This document shows, piece after piece, positions 45,761-55,736 of a stretch of DNA of 64,000 nucleotides; the first letter of the stretch is position 1; each line of letters opens with the position of its first letter. A program made the position numbers and the translations under genes. This DNA comes from an uncultured Clostridia bacterium (GTDB taxonomy: Bacteria > Bacillota > Clostridia > Christensenellales > UBA1242): contig CATLHJ010000002.1 of assembly GCA_949949035.1 (NCBI GenBank), forward strand, positions 62,001-126,000, read 5' to 3'. The notes under the pieces were generated by a model that saw nothing but the letters and a program-made list of their open reading frames with translations, had not been told where the DNA came from and ran no database searches.

Positions 45761-47320
45761 ATGAAAGATAAGGAAAAACTGGGAAAGAGTAAGGCGAAAG
45801 ATAAAACTGCTAAAACGCCAACCAAAGTGACAACAGTAAACGCAACCGCCAAAACAATGACGAAGACCGCCAAAGTGACAACGAAGGCTACCTTAAAAGC
45901 GGTGAAATTAAACAAGACTGCGGTTGTGCCTGCGGTACAAAAAACGTCCGTAGCTAAAGCAGCGGCCAAACCGGTAAGGGTGGCGAAATCTGTGGGTACC
46001 ACGAAAACTACGACAAAAAAGACCTTAAATACTGCATCTAGTGCTAAAAAAGTCACGAAAACCACTAAAAATACCACGGCCAAGGCGAAAAAAGCGACCA
46101 AAATCTTAAAATCGACGAACGGTGCTAAATCTATTGCCACTGATACCGTTAAAGCCAAAGCTGTTGTGAAATTGGTTAAGAATGTCAAACCAAGTAAATC
46201 CGAGGCTAAGGCTGACCTTTCCGGAAAAACTACACCATCATCGGTGGTGTCGACCGGTGAAATGCGTCCGGAAATAGCCGAATTGATTAACCGTCTATTG
46301 GAAATTGATAAAGGGCGTGAGATTAAAGAAGACAAATTGACCATGATGTTGATTGAACGCGATGCTACCGCCACTGATGTGGAAAAAGCCAAAAATATTT
46401 TAACAAATGCGGGGATAACGATTAAAAAAACGACCGAAGATGATAAAATGAACTTGGACGCGATTGAAAAAATTATGTCCGAAGCGTCAGTTGATGACCC
46501 GATTAAAATTTATTTGCGCGATATTGGGCGTTATAAATTGTTGACGGCTGAAGAAGAAGTTGAAATCGCTAAACGCATGGCGGACGGCGATTTGGAGGCT
46601 AAAGAAAAACTTAACCAAAGCAACTTGCGCTTGGTGGTGCATATCGCTAAAAGATACGTTGACCGTACACCCTTAAAATTACTTGATTTGATCCAAGAAG
46701 GCAACCTGGGCTTAATGAAGGCGGTAGATAAGTTCGATTATCGCAAAGGCTTCCGTTTTTCGACTTATGCCACTTGGTGGATTCGCCAATCGATTACGCG
46801 GGCCATGGCTGACCAAAGCCGTATTGTGCGCTTGCCCGTGCATATGGTAGAGACTATCAACCGTTTGGCTAAGACTACTAAAATGTTACAACAAGAATTT
46901 GGACGCGAACCAACTACTGCGGAATTGGCCGAACGTATGGAAGTTGCCGAAGAAAAGATTGAAGAAATTCGCCGGATCAGCCAAGATACCACCAGTATTG
47001 ATGCGCCGTTGGGAGACGAAGGGGATGGTACGATTATGGATACACTTTCCGACCCGTCGATTATTCAACCCGAGGACAATACTTTTAAGGAAGGCCTGAA
47101 ATCGCAACTGATGTTAATTATTGCGTCCTTAACGCCGCGTGAACAAAAGGTGATTCGTTTACGGTATGGTTTGGATGATGGGCGACCCCGTACTTTGGAG
47201 GAAGTAGGGCGTATCTTTGAGGTCACTCGTGAACGTATTCGCCAAATTGAAGCCAAAGCCTTGCGTAAACTGCGCAACCCGAACCGTACCCGTCGCCTGA
47301 AGGATTTTGTAGAAGCCTAA
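45761..47320 (+). CDS. rpoD: RNA polymerase primary sigma factor with long Lys/Thr/Ala-rich N-terminal extension
   Basis: DPIKIYLRDIGRYKLLT, LLDLIQEGNLGLMKAVDKFDYRKGFRFSTYATWWIRQ, C-terminal TLEEVGRIFEVTRERIRQIEAKALRKLR. Confidence 0.97.
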   Translation: MKDKEKLGKSKAKDKTAKTPTKVTTVNATAKTMTKTAKVTTKATLKAVKLNKTAVVPAVQKTSVAKAAAKPVRVAKSVGTTKTTTKKTLNTASSAKKVTKTTKNTTAKAKKATKILKSTNGAKSIATDTVKAKAVVKLVKNVKPSKSEAKADLSGKTTPSSVVSTGEMRPEIAELINRLLEIDKGREIKEDKLTMMLIERDATATDVEKAKNILTNAGITIKKTTEDDKMNLDAIEKIMSEASVDDPIKIYLRDIGRYKLLTAEEEVEIAKRMADGDLEAKEKLNQSNLRLVVHIAKRYVDRTPLKLLDLIQEGNLGLMKAVDKFDYRKGFRFSTYATWWIRQSITRAMADQSRIVRLPVHMVETINRLAKTTKMLQQEFGREPTTAELAERMEVAEEKIEEIRRISQDTTSIDAPLGDEGDGTIMDTLSDPSIIQPEDNTFKEGLKSQLMLIIASLTPREQKVIRLRYGLDDGRPRTLEEVGRIFEVTRERIRQIEAKALRKLRNPNRTRRLKDFVEA

Positions 47321-47363
47321 TTTTAACATTGCTTAAATTGTCGACGCGTGGTATGATAAAAGT

Positions 47364-48053
47364 ATGAATGCGAGTATTACAAAGTTGTTAACTGCCCAAA
47401 AAATTGATCACGAGCGTTTGGTCTTGTTACAGGCTTTGACGAAGGGTAGCGTCAAGGTAGAATTAGACAAAGCCAATCAAACCATTGTTGACTCCAAGAA
47501 AAATTTGTTACAGTTGGAAGCCGATGCTAAAAATTTGAAAGATAATTACGAAAAAGTGAGTAAAATTATTACCGAAACTTTGGCTTTAGTGAAACAGGCT
47601 AATCAAGCCCAAAGCCAAGATATGGGCGAATACGGCGATTATTTGTCGAAACTATCAATTTTGGAAAGTCAGTTGGCGGATATCGAACGTAAAATTATGG
47701 AAAAATCGTCCGCCTTTAAGAACGCTACCGTTTCCGTGGTGAAGGCCAGTGATTTTGTAAAGAAGAATTTACCAACTTATGAACAACAAAAACAGCAAAC
47801 TGACGTCCAAGTAAAGGCTTTGGAAAAACAGTTTGCGGAAGCGACTAACGAAGTCGATGAAAAATTGTTGGCTAAATACAAAGCCGCACGTAAAAGTAAG
47901 GTTGGGGATGTTAAAGACGTGTTGGTACCATTAACGGCTGATAGGCGTTGCCAAGGGTGCTATATGGATGTGCCGGCGGCCATTACTAGTAAAATCAGTG
48001 CCGATGGTTGGGCGCTTTGCGAAGAATGTGGAAGGATTATTTATAAAGCATGA
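47364..48053 (+). CDS. C4-type zinc-ribbon coiled-coil protein
   Basis: Coiled-coil N-region and RRCQGCYMDVPAAI...LCEECGRIIY. Confidence 0.75.
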   Translation: MNASITKLLTAQKIDHERLVLLQALTKGSVKVELDKANQTIVDSKKNLLQLEADAKNLKDNYEKVSKIITETLALVKQANQAQSQDMGEYGDYLSKLSILESQLADIERKIMEKSSAFKNATVSVVKASDFVKKNLPTYEQQKQQTDVQVKALEKQFAEATNEVDEKLLAKYKAARKSKVGDVKDVLVPLTADRRCQGCYMDVPAAITSKISADGWALCEECGRIIYKA

Positions 48054-49354
48054 AAACTTTGGCACGGTTTGCCGATTTTTATCAAAAAATTAACGCCACC
48101 AGTTCGCGTTTAGCCAAAGAAGCCATTTTGGCAGAATACCGTGCTGATGATGCACTGCAAGAAGTGTTAAAATTTTTGTTCAATCCTTTTATCGTAACGG
48201 GCATCAGTGCCAAAAAATTGACCAAAGCGGTAACCATTGCGGGGCAGCCTTGTGGCAGCCTGCACGAACTCTTAACGTATTTTCAAGCTCATAACACGGG
48301 GCGCGACGAAGATATCGCAGTGTTGAGACAATTTACCGCAGACTTACCGGCGGAACAGCAAAACTTGGTTTACGGTTTAATTAAAAAAGATTTAACGCTG
48401 GGGGCCAACGAAAAAACGTTGAATAAAGTGTTTGGAGCGGGATTTATTCCCGCCTTTAACGTTATGTTAGCGGAGAAGTACGGCGAGAATCAAGACTATG
48501 TAGCGGGAAAAAAGTTTATTATTACCGAAAAATTTGATGGGGTACGCTGTATGTTGATTTTTAATGATGCGGGGGGACCGACTTTCTTCTCACGGGCGGG
48601 TAAGTCTTTTGATGATCTGATTGAATTGAGTGAAGAAGTACAAAAATTGGATCACCAGTTGGTTTACGACGGGGAGTTGTTGCTGGGTACTGACCAAAAA
48701 ATTGACAGTGCCGACCTTTACCGCATGACCGTTAAGGTAACCGCCAAGGACGGTGAAAAGCGGGGGTTAATTTATAATGTCTTTGATGCGTTACCGAAAA
48801 GTGATTTATTGGCTGGTTATTCGGCGATTCCGTGCCAACGCCGTAAAGCAATGGTCAGTAAGCAGTTGAAAAAATTGACTTTGCCACACGTGAAAAACGT
48901 ACCGATACTTTACTCGGGAACAGACGTGAAACAAATTGATACTATTTGTGATGAATACACCAATATGGGGCGCGAAGGGGTCATGGTTAACCTTGCCGAC
49001 GCTCCTTATGAATGTAAACGTACTAAAAATTTGTTGAAGGTAAAACGTTTTAATGCCGCCGATGTGCGGGTTTTAGACTGGGAAGAGGGCGCGGGTGCCA
49101 ACCAAGGTAAATTAGGTGCCGTGACCGTTGAATTTATTGCCCCTGACGGAAAACATTACCAATGTAAAGTTGGCAGTGGTTTCGCTAAAGAAGAACGAGA
49201 GTACTTTTTTGCCAATCCCTCGGCGATTGTGGGACACATTATTGAAATTGGTTACTTTGAATTATCAAAGAACCAAAATGATGACGGGTATTCTTTGCGT
49301 TTTCCGACTTTCAAATGTTTGCGCGACGATAAAGACGAAATTTCTATGCATTAA
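48050..49354 (+). CDS. ATP-dependent DNA ligase
   Basis: EKFDGVRCML (KxDG), VYDGELLLG, GREGVMVN, LLKVKRF. Confidence 0.88.
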   Translation: MKTLARFADFYQKINATSSRLAKEAILAEYRADDALQEVLKFLFNPFIVTGISAKKLTKAVTIAGQPCGSLHELLTYFQAHNTGRDEDIAVLRQFTADLPAEQQNLVYGLIKKDLTLGANEKTLNKVFGAGFIPAFNVMLAEKYGENQDYVAGKKFIITEKFDGVRCMLIFNDAGGPTFFSRAGKSFDDLIELSEEVQKLDHQLVYDGELLLGTDQKIDSADLYRMTVKVTAKDGEKRGLIYNVFDALPKSDLLAGYSAIPCQRRKAMVSKQLKKLTLPHVKNVPILYSGTDVKQIDTICDEYTNMGREGVMVNLADAPYECKRTKNLLKVKRFNAADVRVLDWEEGAGANQGKLGAVTVEFIAPDGKHYQCKVGSGFAKEEREYFFANPSAIVGHIIEIGYFELSKNQNDDGYSLRFPTFKCLRDDKDEISMH

Positions 49355-49405
49355 AATTGCATAAATTTGTTTGTCACGGTTAAATTTAATGGTATAATTA
49401 TTATT

Positions 49406-49624
49406 ATGTTATATCCGAAAATTGAAGATTGTATTGCCAAAGCTGGTAACAGTAAATATGTTTTAGTGGCGATGGTGGCTAAACGTGCCAAGGACTTAAT
49501 CACGCGTAACGCGGGACAATTTACCGCCGGTAAGGAAAAACAAATTTCTTACGCTATGCGGGAAGTCATGGACGGGCGCATGGTACCCGTTTATGGCGCT
49601 AATCAAGTGGTTAATGCTAAATAA
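49406..49624 (+). CDS. rpoZ: RNA polymerase omega subunit
   Basis: MLYPKIEDCIAKAGNSKYVLVAMVAKRAKDL; upstream of priA. Confidence 0.85.
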   Translation: MLYPKIEDCIAKAGNSKYVLVAMVAKRAKDLITRNAGQFTAGKEKQISYAMREVMDGRMVPVYGANQVVNAK

Positions 49625-49627
49625 TCT

Positions 49628-51649
49628 ATGGCTAAATATGCCCAAGTTGTCATTGACGCTGTTTTGAATAATAACCAAGTTTGGGACTATGTGATTCCGT
49701 CGCAATGGTCCGTCAGTGCTGGGTCCTGTGTAACCGTGCCGTTCGGCAAACGGCAGATTGACGGTTATGTTTTGACGGTTAGTGACCAAACAACCGTGCC
49801 CGAAAACTTGTTGAAACCACTTACGGGACTTAAAGACAACGTGATGATTAAACCCGAACTGCTGGCCTTGTTGCCACAAATTTGTGCTCATTTCAAATTG
49901 CGGTATCTTGATGTTCTTAAATTATTTATTCCCAGCGCGGTACGTACGGGGAAGCCCAAGCGCAATGGGGAACGGCGGGTTCCGGCTTATCAGCATAAAC
50001 AAGACCAACCAGTAATTTTGAATCACGAACAACAACACGCTGTGGCTACGGTTTTGGCAGGTGGGGATGAGGTTTTTTTGCTGAAAGGGGTAACGGGCAG
50101 TGGTAAGACCGAAGTGTACATGCACATTATTGAACGCGTGTTAGCCGTGGGTAAAACCGCCTTGGTATTGGTACCAGAAATCGGTTTGACGCCCCAAGTC
50201 TTGGCCAATTTTAAGGCGCGTTTTGGTGACATTGTGGCGATGTTACACAGTAAACTGTATGGCGGTGAAAAATTCGATGAATGGCTGCGGGTTAGTCAGG
50301 GAACGGCGCGCATTGTGATTGGTGCCAGATCCGCGGTTTTCGCACCGTTAGAAAATATCGGCGTGATTATTATTGACGAAGAACATGACGGCAGTTATCA
50401 AAGCGACAGCAATCCACGCTACCAAACGCACGACGTGGCGATTATGCGTGCTAAATGGCACCATTGTCCCGTGGTTCTGGGGTCTGCAACGCCGTCAATC
50501 GAAAGTTTTTACCGTGCCGAACAAGGGCAGTACCGCTTATTAGAATTGACCAAACGCGCCAACAACGTACCATTACCGAAAATCAATATTGTTGATATGG
50601 CACACGAGATTCGGTCGGGTAACGGTGGTATCTTTGGCCGTGACGTGCTGGCCGCCTTATTGGCGACCTTGAAGGCGGGGAACTCGGCCATGATCTTTTT
50701 GAACCGACGGGGTTATTCTCAAAGCGTTCGGTGTTTGCAATGCGGGTGGACGGCGAAGTGTGAAAATTGCGATGTTTCAATGGTCTATCACCGTGATGAC
50801 GAACAGTTAAAGTGTCATTACTGCGCGGCACGCTTACCATTTCCGCCACGTTGTCCGCAATGTGGCAGCACTTATATTAAACACGGAGCAATGGGCACCC
50901 AAAAGATTTGTGCCGAATTAGAAAAATTATTGTCGCAAGCCGGACTGCTGAATGTGCCAGTCTTGCGGATGGATACGGATAATACGCAGACCAAGGGGGC
51001 GTTAGTTAAAATTTTGGACGAATTTGCCAATGCGTCGCCCGCGGTGTTGGTTGGTACGCAAATGATTGCCAAAGGGCACCATTTTCCGCGCGTTGATTTT
51101 GTTTGTGTAGTTAATGCAGACGGTGGCTTTGTGTCCGATTATCGTGCCAGCGAACGAACTTTCGCTTTATTAACCCAAGTAGCGGGGCGGGCCGGACGCG
51201 AAATTGGTACTACGGGAAAAGTTTATATTCAAACCTACATGCCGAACCATTATGTTTATAAATTTGTGCAAGATTACGACTATTTAGGTTTCTATCGACG
51301 GGAGATTGCCGCCCGACAGGCCACCAAGTACCCGCCATTTGCCACTATTGTGCGTGTTTTGGTGTCGGGCACCGTTGATACCAAAATTATTGAAGTTATC
51401 AAGGGCATGATGCAACCATTACGTGATTATGATGCCAAACACCAAGCGTTTATCTATTTGGGAGCCATGAAGTGTCCGTACGGGCGCTTGCAAAATAAAT
51501 TTCGCTACCAAATTTTGGCACGTTTGCGTCAGGAAACAGCGGTAACCACAATTGATTATCTGGACCAAATAGTGCACAACGCGCAAGAACAACCATTGGC
51601 CCGCAGCGTAAAAATCTTTTTTGAAATAAACCCGTCCAGTCTGTCGTAA
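49628..51649 (+). CDS. priA: Primosomal protein N' helicase
   Basis: LLKGVTGSGKTEVYM, IIIDEEHDGSYQSD, C4 zinc motifs CLQCGWTAKCENCDVSM. Confidence 0.96.
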   Translation: MAKYAQVVIDAVLNNNQVWDYVIPSQWSVSAGSCVTVPFGKRQIDGYVLTVSDQTTVPENLLKPLTGLKDNVMIKPELLALLPQICAHFKLRYLDVLKLFIPSAVRTGKPKRNGERRVPAYQHKQDQPVILNHEQQHAVATVLAGGDEVFLLKGVTGSGKTEVYMHIIERVLAVGKTALVLVPEIGLTPQVLANFKARFGDIVAMLHSKLYGGEKFDEWLRVSQGTARIVIGARSAVFAPLENIGVIIIDEEHDGSYQSDSNPRYQTHDVAIMRAKWHHCPVVLGSATPSIESFYRAEQGQYRLLELTKRANNVPLPKINIVDMAHEIRSGNGGIFGRDVLAALLATLKAGNSAMIFLNRRGYSQSVRCLQCGWTAKCENCDVSMVYHRDDEQLKCHYCAARLPFPPRCPQCGSTYIKHGAMGTQKICAELEKLLSQAGLLNVPVLRMDTDNTQTKGALVKILDEFANASPAVLVGTQMIAKGHHFPRVDFVCVVNADGGFVSDYRASERTFALLTQVAGRAGREIGTTGKVYIQTYMPNHYVYKFVQDYDYLGFYRREIAARQATKYPPFATIVRVLVSGTVDTKIIEVIKGMMQPLRDYDAKHQAFIYLGAMKCPYGRLQNKFRYQILARLRQETAVTTIDYLDQIVHNAQEQPLARSVKIFFEINPSSLS

Positions 51650-51658
51650 GTATAGACT

Positions 51659-52909
51659 ATGGTACCGGTAGTGGTGGATCGTTCTCAACGGCAACGTAAT
51701 GCACAACGTAAAATTAAGCGCCCCAAGAAAGTCCGTGGGGTGAACGTACAGAAAATTGCGGTTACCATGCGTAAAATAACCCCAAGATATTGTGATATTG
51801 GCTTATTGTTGGCGGTGCTGGGGTTGACGATTTTTGGCATTCTGATGATTTATTCCGCGTCGCATTATAATGCAACCATTTATTATGATGACCCATTTTA
51901 TTACACCGTTAAACAATTAATTGGTTTAATTATGGGGGTAGTCGGGTTGGTTATTATGTACTTTCTTGATTATCATAATTGGCAAAAATTTGCTTATTTG
52001 ATTTTTGGGTTAGCAGTCTTGTTGTTGGCGGCGGTTTTTATCCCCGGTATTGGTATCAGCAAACTGGGTGCTACCCGCTGGGTAGGTGTAGGGGGCTTCT
52101 CTTTACAACCTAGCGAAATTGCCAAGTTTGCTTTGGTGATTTTTGCCGCCAAAATTTTTGCCTTGCGCCCGAAAGTGACCGGCGAGAAAACAACCATTAC
52201 TCGTTTAGTGGCCCCGCGTTGGTGGCAAACGTTAGCAGTTCTGGCCGCGGGCGGGGTGCTTTGTCTGTTGATTATTCTGGAACCCAATATGTCCATTACC
52301 ATGACCGTGGGGATTATCATGTTGGTGCTGTTGTTTTTGTGTGGGGTGCGCCTGAAGACCTTGGGGTTAATTTTGTTACCGGCTTTAGCGGCGGTCGGGG
52401 TGATGCTGGTGGCCGAACCATACCGCTTAAAACGGCTCTCGGCGTTTGTTGACCCGTGGGCCAATCCTAAAGGCGAAGGTTTCCAGTTGATACAAAGTCT
52501 TTACGGCATTTCTAATGGTGGCTTCTTGGGTGTGGGCTACGGTAACAGTATGCAAAAAAATATGTTCTTACCATTTGCTGAAAGCGACTTTATCTTCGCT
52601 ATTATTGCCGAAGAGTTCGGGTTAGTGGGCTGTTTGGCTCTATTCGCGGTATTTGGTTTGATTATTTATAAAATTATCCGAATCGGTTGCCAATGCCGTG
52701 ATTATTTTGGTCGGTATTTGTGTTTTGGGGTTGGTACCGTTATTCTTGTGCAGTCGGCATTAAATTTTGCCGTGTCAACGGGGTGTATTCCGCCTACGGG
52801 GTTACCGTTGCCGTTTATTTCCTTTGGTGGCACCAGCCTGTTGGTGTTTATGATGGCCATCGGCATGGTATTAAATGTGGACAAACAAAATAAAAAAATG
52901 CTATCATAA
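51659..52909 (+). CDS. ftsW: SEDS-family FtsW/RodA
   Basis: LLLAVLGLTIFGILMIYSAS, FAESDFIFAIIAEEFG, TGLPLPFISFGGTSLL. Confidence 0.92.
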   Translation: MVPVVVDRSQRQRNAQRKIKRPKKVRGVNVQKIAVTMRKITPRYCDIGLLLAVLGLTIFGILMIYSASHYNATIYYDDPFYYTVKQLIGLIMGVVGLVIMYFLDYHNWQKFAYLIFGLAVLLLAAVFIPGIGISKLGATRWVGVGGFSLQPSEIAKFALVIFAAKIFALRPKVTGEKTTITRLVAPRWWQTLAVLAAGGVLCLLIILEPNMSITMTVGIIMLVLLFLCGVRLKTLGLILLPALAAVGVMLVAEPYRLKRLSAFVDPWANPKGEGFQLIQSLYGISNGGFLGVGYGNSMQKNMFLPFAESDFIFAIIAEEFGLVGCLALFAVFGLIIYKIIRIGCQCRDYFGRYLCFGVGTVILVQSALNFAVSTGCIPPTGLPLPFISFGGTSLLVFMMAIGMVLNVDKQNKKMLS

Positions 52910-52913
52910 AAGT

Positions 52914-53465
52914 ATGCCTACACAAATTACGCATCTGGCCATCGCTAAACGTTATTTGGCACAACATCCGCACCAGATCAAGGACACGCAGCGTTTCCTT
53001 GATGGCAATGTGATGCCTGATTTAGTACCCGAAAAGGCGGCAGCGCATTGCGGAGTACGTACGGAGTTTAAGGACTTGGTGAAACGCAATCGGGAAAAGG
53101 TTAATCCCGAATTGTATCGTGCTACTCATGATATGAATGACGACTTTCACAAAGGTTGGTATTTGCATTTGTTGACCGACGACCAATTTTATAATGTTTT
53201 TTTACGGGAATATTGTGCGGGCGTCAGTATCGATCAATCATCGATTGATATATTTGAAACCACACAACGCGATAAGGCCTATTTAATTGCTAAATACGGG
53301 GTTAGTTATAATGACGTCACTGATGCTCAAGCATTGATTGACATCAATGTCGCGTACGAAAAAGATCATCACCAACGTTACGGCTACGATTACCAATTTA
53401 CCATGCCATACACTTTGGCAGAATTGGACGCCTTTATCGAGCGAATAGCGCAGGCAACCATTTAA
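52914..53465 (+). CDS. Zn-dependent phospholipase C-like / hypothetical His-rich protein
   Basis: THLAIAKRYL...FLDGNVMPDL...FHKGWYLHLLTDDQFY. Confidence 0.5.
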   Translation: MPTQITHLAIAKRYLAQHPHQIKDTQRFLDGNVMPDLVPEKAAAHCGVRTEFKDLVKRNREKVNPELYRATHDMNDDFHKGWYLHLLTDDQFYNVFLREYCAGVSIDQSSIDIFETTQRDKAYLIAKYGVSYNDVTDAQALIDINVAYEKDHHQRYGYDYQFTMPYTLAELDAFIERIAQATI

Positions 53466-53905
53466 TTTTGCAATTTATCAATAAATAAAATGCCGTCCAT
53501 GTGGTCCATCTCGTGACCGCAACAAACGGCGTCGCGACCGCGAAAGGTTTGGGTATGTGGTTGGCCGTTACGGTCTTGAAATTCTACCGTAACCAAGTGT
53601 GGACGACGTACGCGACCGCTGATTCCCGGACAAGACAGGCAACCTTCGCCCGCTACGCGCAGGTTTTTGGCCGCTTTGATAATGGGGTTAATGATTTCCA
53701 CAATGCCAAATTCGTCGGTTAATAAGACCGCCATGCGATAAAGTACGCCAACCTGCACCGCAGCAATGCCCACACCATTAGCGCGGAGCATGGTTTCTTG
53801 CATATCGTCTAATAGTTCGTGCACGCGTGGTGAAAAATCATCAACTGGTTTGCTGTGCTTGCGGAGCAGTGGGTTACCTTCTTTGATAATTGTTAATCTT
53901 GCCAT
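53462..53905 (-). CDS. def: Peptide deformylase
   Basis: GVGIAAVQVG, EGCLSCPG, CCGHEMDHMDG. Confidence 0.92.
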   Translation of the reverse strand: MARLTIIKEGNPLLRKHSKPVDDFSPRVHELLDDMQETMLRANGVGIAAVQVGVLYRMAVLLTDEFGIVEIINPIIKAAKNLRVAGEGCLSCPGISGRVRRPHLVTVEFQDRNGQPHTQTFRGRDAVCCGHEMDHMDGILFIDKLQN

Positions 53906-54035
53906 ATAAAACATTATAACACCAGATATGGTGGTGTGCAATTAAAATATTGGTATATATAGTGGTAATTATGATAATAACAAATACTAGATATAGCCTT
54001 TGCCGACAAACGTTATTTTGTGTTATCATATAATT

Positions 54036-54950
54036 ATGAAAATTGCTTTTATGGGGTCACCACAGTTTGCCGCCAGTGTTTTGGCGGGTATTTTACCGTA
54101 CCACGAAGTAGTTTGCGTGGTTACGCAACCGGACGCAGCAGTGGGACGTGGACAACAGGTACAGTTTAACCCCGTTAAACGCTTGGCAATGGAATATGCT
54201 ATCCCGGTGTTGCAACCTACAAAAATTAGTTTAGATTTGGCACCATTATTAGCGTTTAAGCCCGACATTATTGTCACCTGTGCTTTTGGACAAATTTTGC
54301 GGCAAAATGTATTGGACGCCGCGCCGTACGGTGTGATAAATGTACATGGCAGTTTATTACCACATTACCGTGGGGCGGCGCCAATTCAGTGGGCGGTGAT
54401 TAACGGGGAAAAAGAAACGGGTATTACGATTGCGCAAACCGAGTTAGGGTTGGATTGTGGGGCAATTATTAACCAAATCAGCACGCCAATCGCTTCTGAC
54501 GAAACCGCGGGCGATTTGTTCACTCGGTTACCTAGCCTTGCTGTGAGTGCCTTATTACAAGCGTTGTCGGCGATTGCGGATGGTACGGCAACCTTTACGC
54601 CCCAAGACCACACCCAAGCTACTAATGCACCAATGTTAAATAAAGCTATGGCAAAAATTGATTGGCAACAAGACGCGGTAAAAATCGCTAACTTGGTTCG
54701 TGGGCTTAATCCGTGGCCAGTGGCGTATTTTACTTTGGATGGTGTCCCCGTGAAAGTTTATGCGGCGACAGTGGTTGACGGCAAGGTTACCGCGGGAACG
54801 ATAGTGCAATGCGACCCGAAACACGGACTGATTATTGGCTGTGGGCAGGGTTGTTTACGAATTGACCAATTGCAATTAGCGGGGAAAAAAATTACCACCG
54901 GGGCGGCGTTTTGCAATGGTCGCGACTTGTCCAATGCGAAAATTGATTAG
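54036..54950 (+). CDS. fmt: Methionyl-tRNA formyltransferase
   Basis: MKIAFMGSPQFAASVL, INVHGSLLPHYRGAAPIQWAVINGEKETGITI. Confidence 0.96.
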   Translation: MKIAFMGSPQFAASVLAGILPYHEVVCVVTQPDAAVGRGQQVQFNPVKRLAMEYAIPVLQPTKISLDLAPLLAFKPDIIVTCAFGQILRQNVLDAAPYGVINVHGSLLPHYRGAAPIQWAVINGEKETGITIAQTELGLDCGAIINQISTPIASDETAGDLFTRLPSLAVSALLQALSAIADGTATFTPQDHTQATNAPMLNKAMAKIDWQQDAVKIANLVRGLNPWPVAYFTLDGVPVKVYAATVVDGKVTAGTIVQCDPKHGLIIGCGQGCLRIDQLQLAGKKITTGAAFCNGRDLSNAKID

Positions 54951-54963
54951 TAGTAATAATATT

Positions 54964-55452
54964 ATGGGAAAAGTAATTTTAGTTTGTGGAAAAATTGGCT
55001 GCGGTAAATCGTATTACGCTAACTATCTTAAACAAAAAGAAAGGGCAATTATTTTGTCTTGCGACGAAGTTACCAACATCTTATTCGATAATAATTTAGG
55101 TAGTAAGCACGATGCAATGTCGCAAAAAATCCAGCAATATTTACTTGAAAAGTCGGTGGAGTTGGTGAAAGTAGGCTGTAACGTTATTTTAGATTGGGGA
55201 TTTTGGACGGTAAAGGGACGACAAGATGTGCGGAAATTTTATCGGTCACAAAACATTGCTTGTGAATGGCATTATATTGATGTTGATGAACAAACTTGGC
55301 AGAGAAATATTAAAGAACGTAACCGACAAGTTTTGGCAGGTAAGGGCGGTTCGGCGTTTTATATTGACGCTGGATTGCTGGAAAAGATGTTGTCCCAATG
55401 GGAAGTACCTAATCACGAAGAAATCAATGTTTGGTACACGCTTAAACGTTAA
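54964..55452 (+). CDS. P-loop AAA/zeta-toxin-like kinase
   Basis: ILVCGKIGCGKSYYANYL; ILSCDEV; NVILDWGFW. Confidence 0.75.
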   Translation: MGKVILVCGKIGCGKSYYANYLKQKERAIILSCDEVTNILFDNNLGSKHDAMSQKIQQYLLEKSVELVKVGCNVILDWGFWTVKGRQDVRKFYRSQNIACEWHYIDVDEQTWQRNIKERNRQVLAGKGGSAFYIDAGLLEKMLSQWEVPNHEEINVWYTLKR

Positions 55453-55490
55453 GTCTTGTGAAAGATATGGACACAAATAACACGTAGTAT

Positions 55491-55736
55491 TCAGCGACTA
55501 CGGTGGGCGGTGATAATGGTGTAACTGGTCGCGTTGACTGTAATCATAATATTACCGATTGCGCAGTACCAATTTTTGCCTTGGCGTGAAATTTGGCATT
55601 GCGGGGTCGCTATTCGGGTGCGACAAAATTCGACTACTTGGTCGGTGTTTAGGTTAAGGTTTCTTTTGATTCTCGCAACGCCCATTGGTGTAGTGTGCAG
55701 GCGATTAAGGTTAGTAAGCAAAATTTCGCAGTTCAT
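55491..55736 (-). CDS. DUF3781-like small protein
   Basis: LNRLHTTPMGVARIKRNLNL...ISRQGKNWYCAIGNIMITVNATSYTIITAH; ATGA overlap with upstream PPOX gene. Confidence 0.65.
   Translation of the reverse strand: MNCEILLTNLNRLHTTPMGVARIKRNLNLNTDQVVEFCRTRIATPQCQISRQGKNWYCAIGNIMITVNATSYTIITAHRSR

Noticed and set aside
45709-46392. 227-aa ORF on the minus strand
   Set aside because: Shadow ORF antisense to the Lys/Thr-rich rpoD 5' region; valine/phenylalanine-rich artefact composition
51994-52464. 156-aa minus-strand ORF
   Set aside because: Antisense to the conserved ftsW coding sequence, no SD or motif
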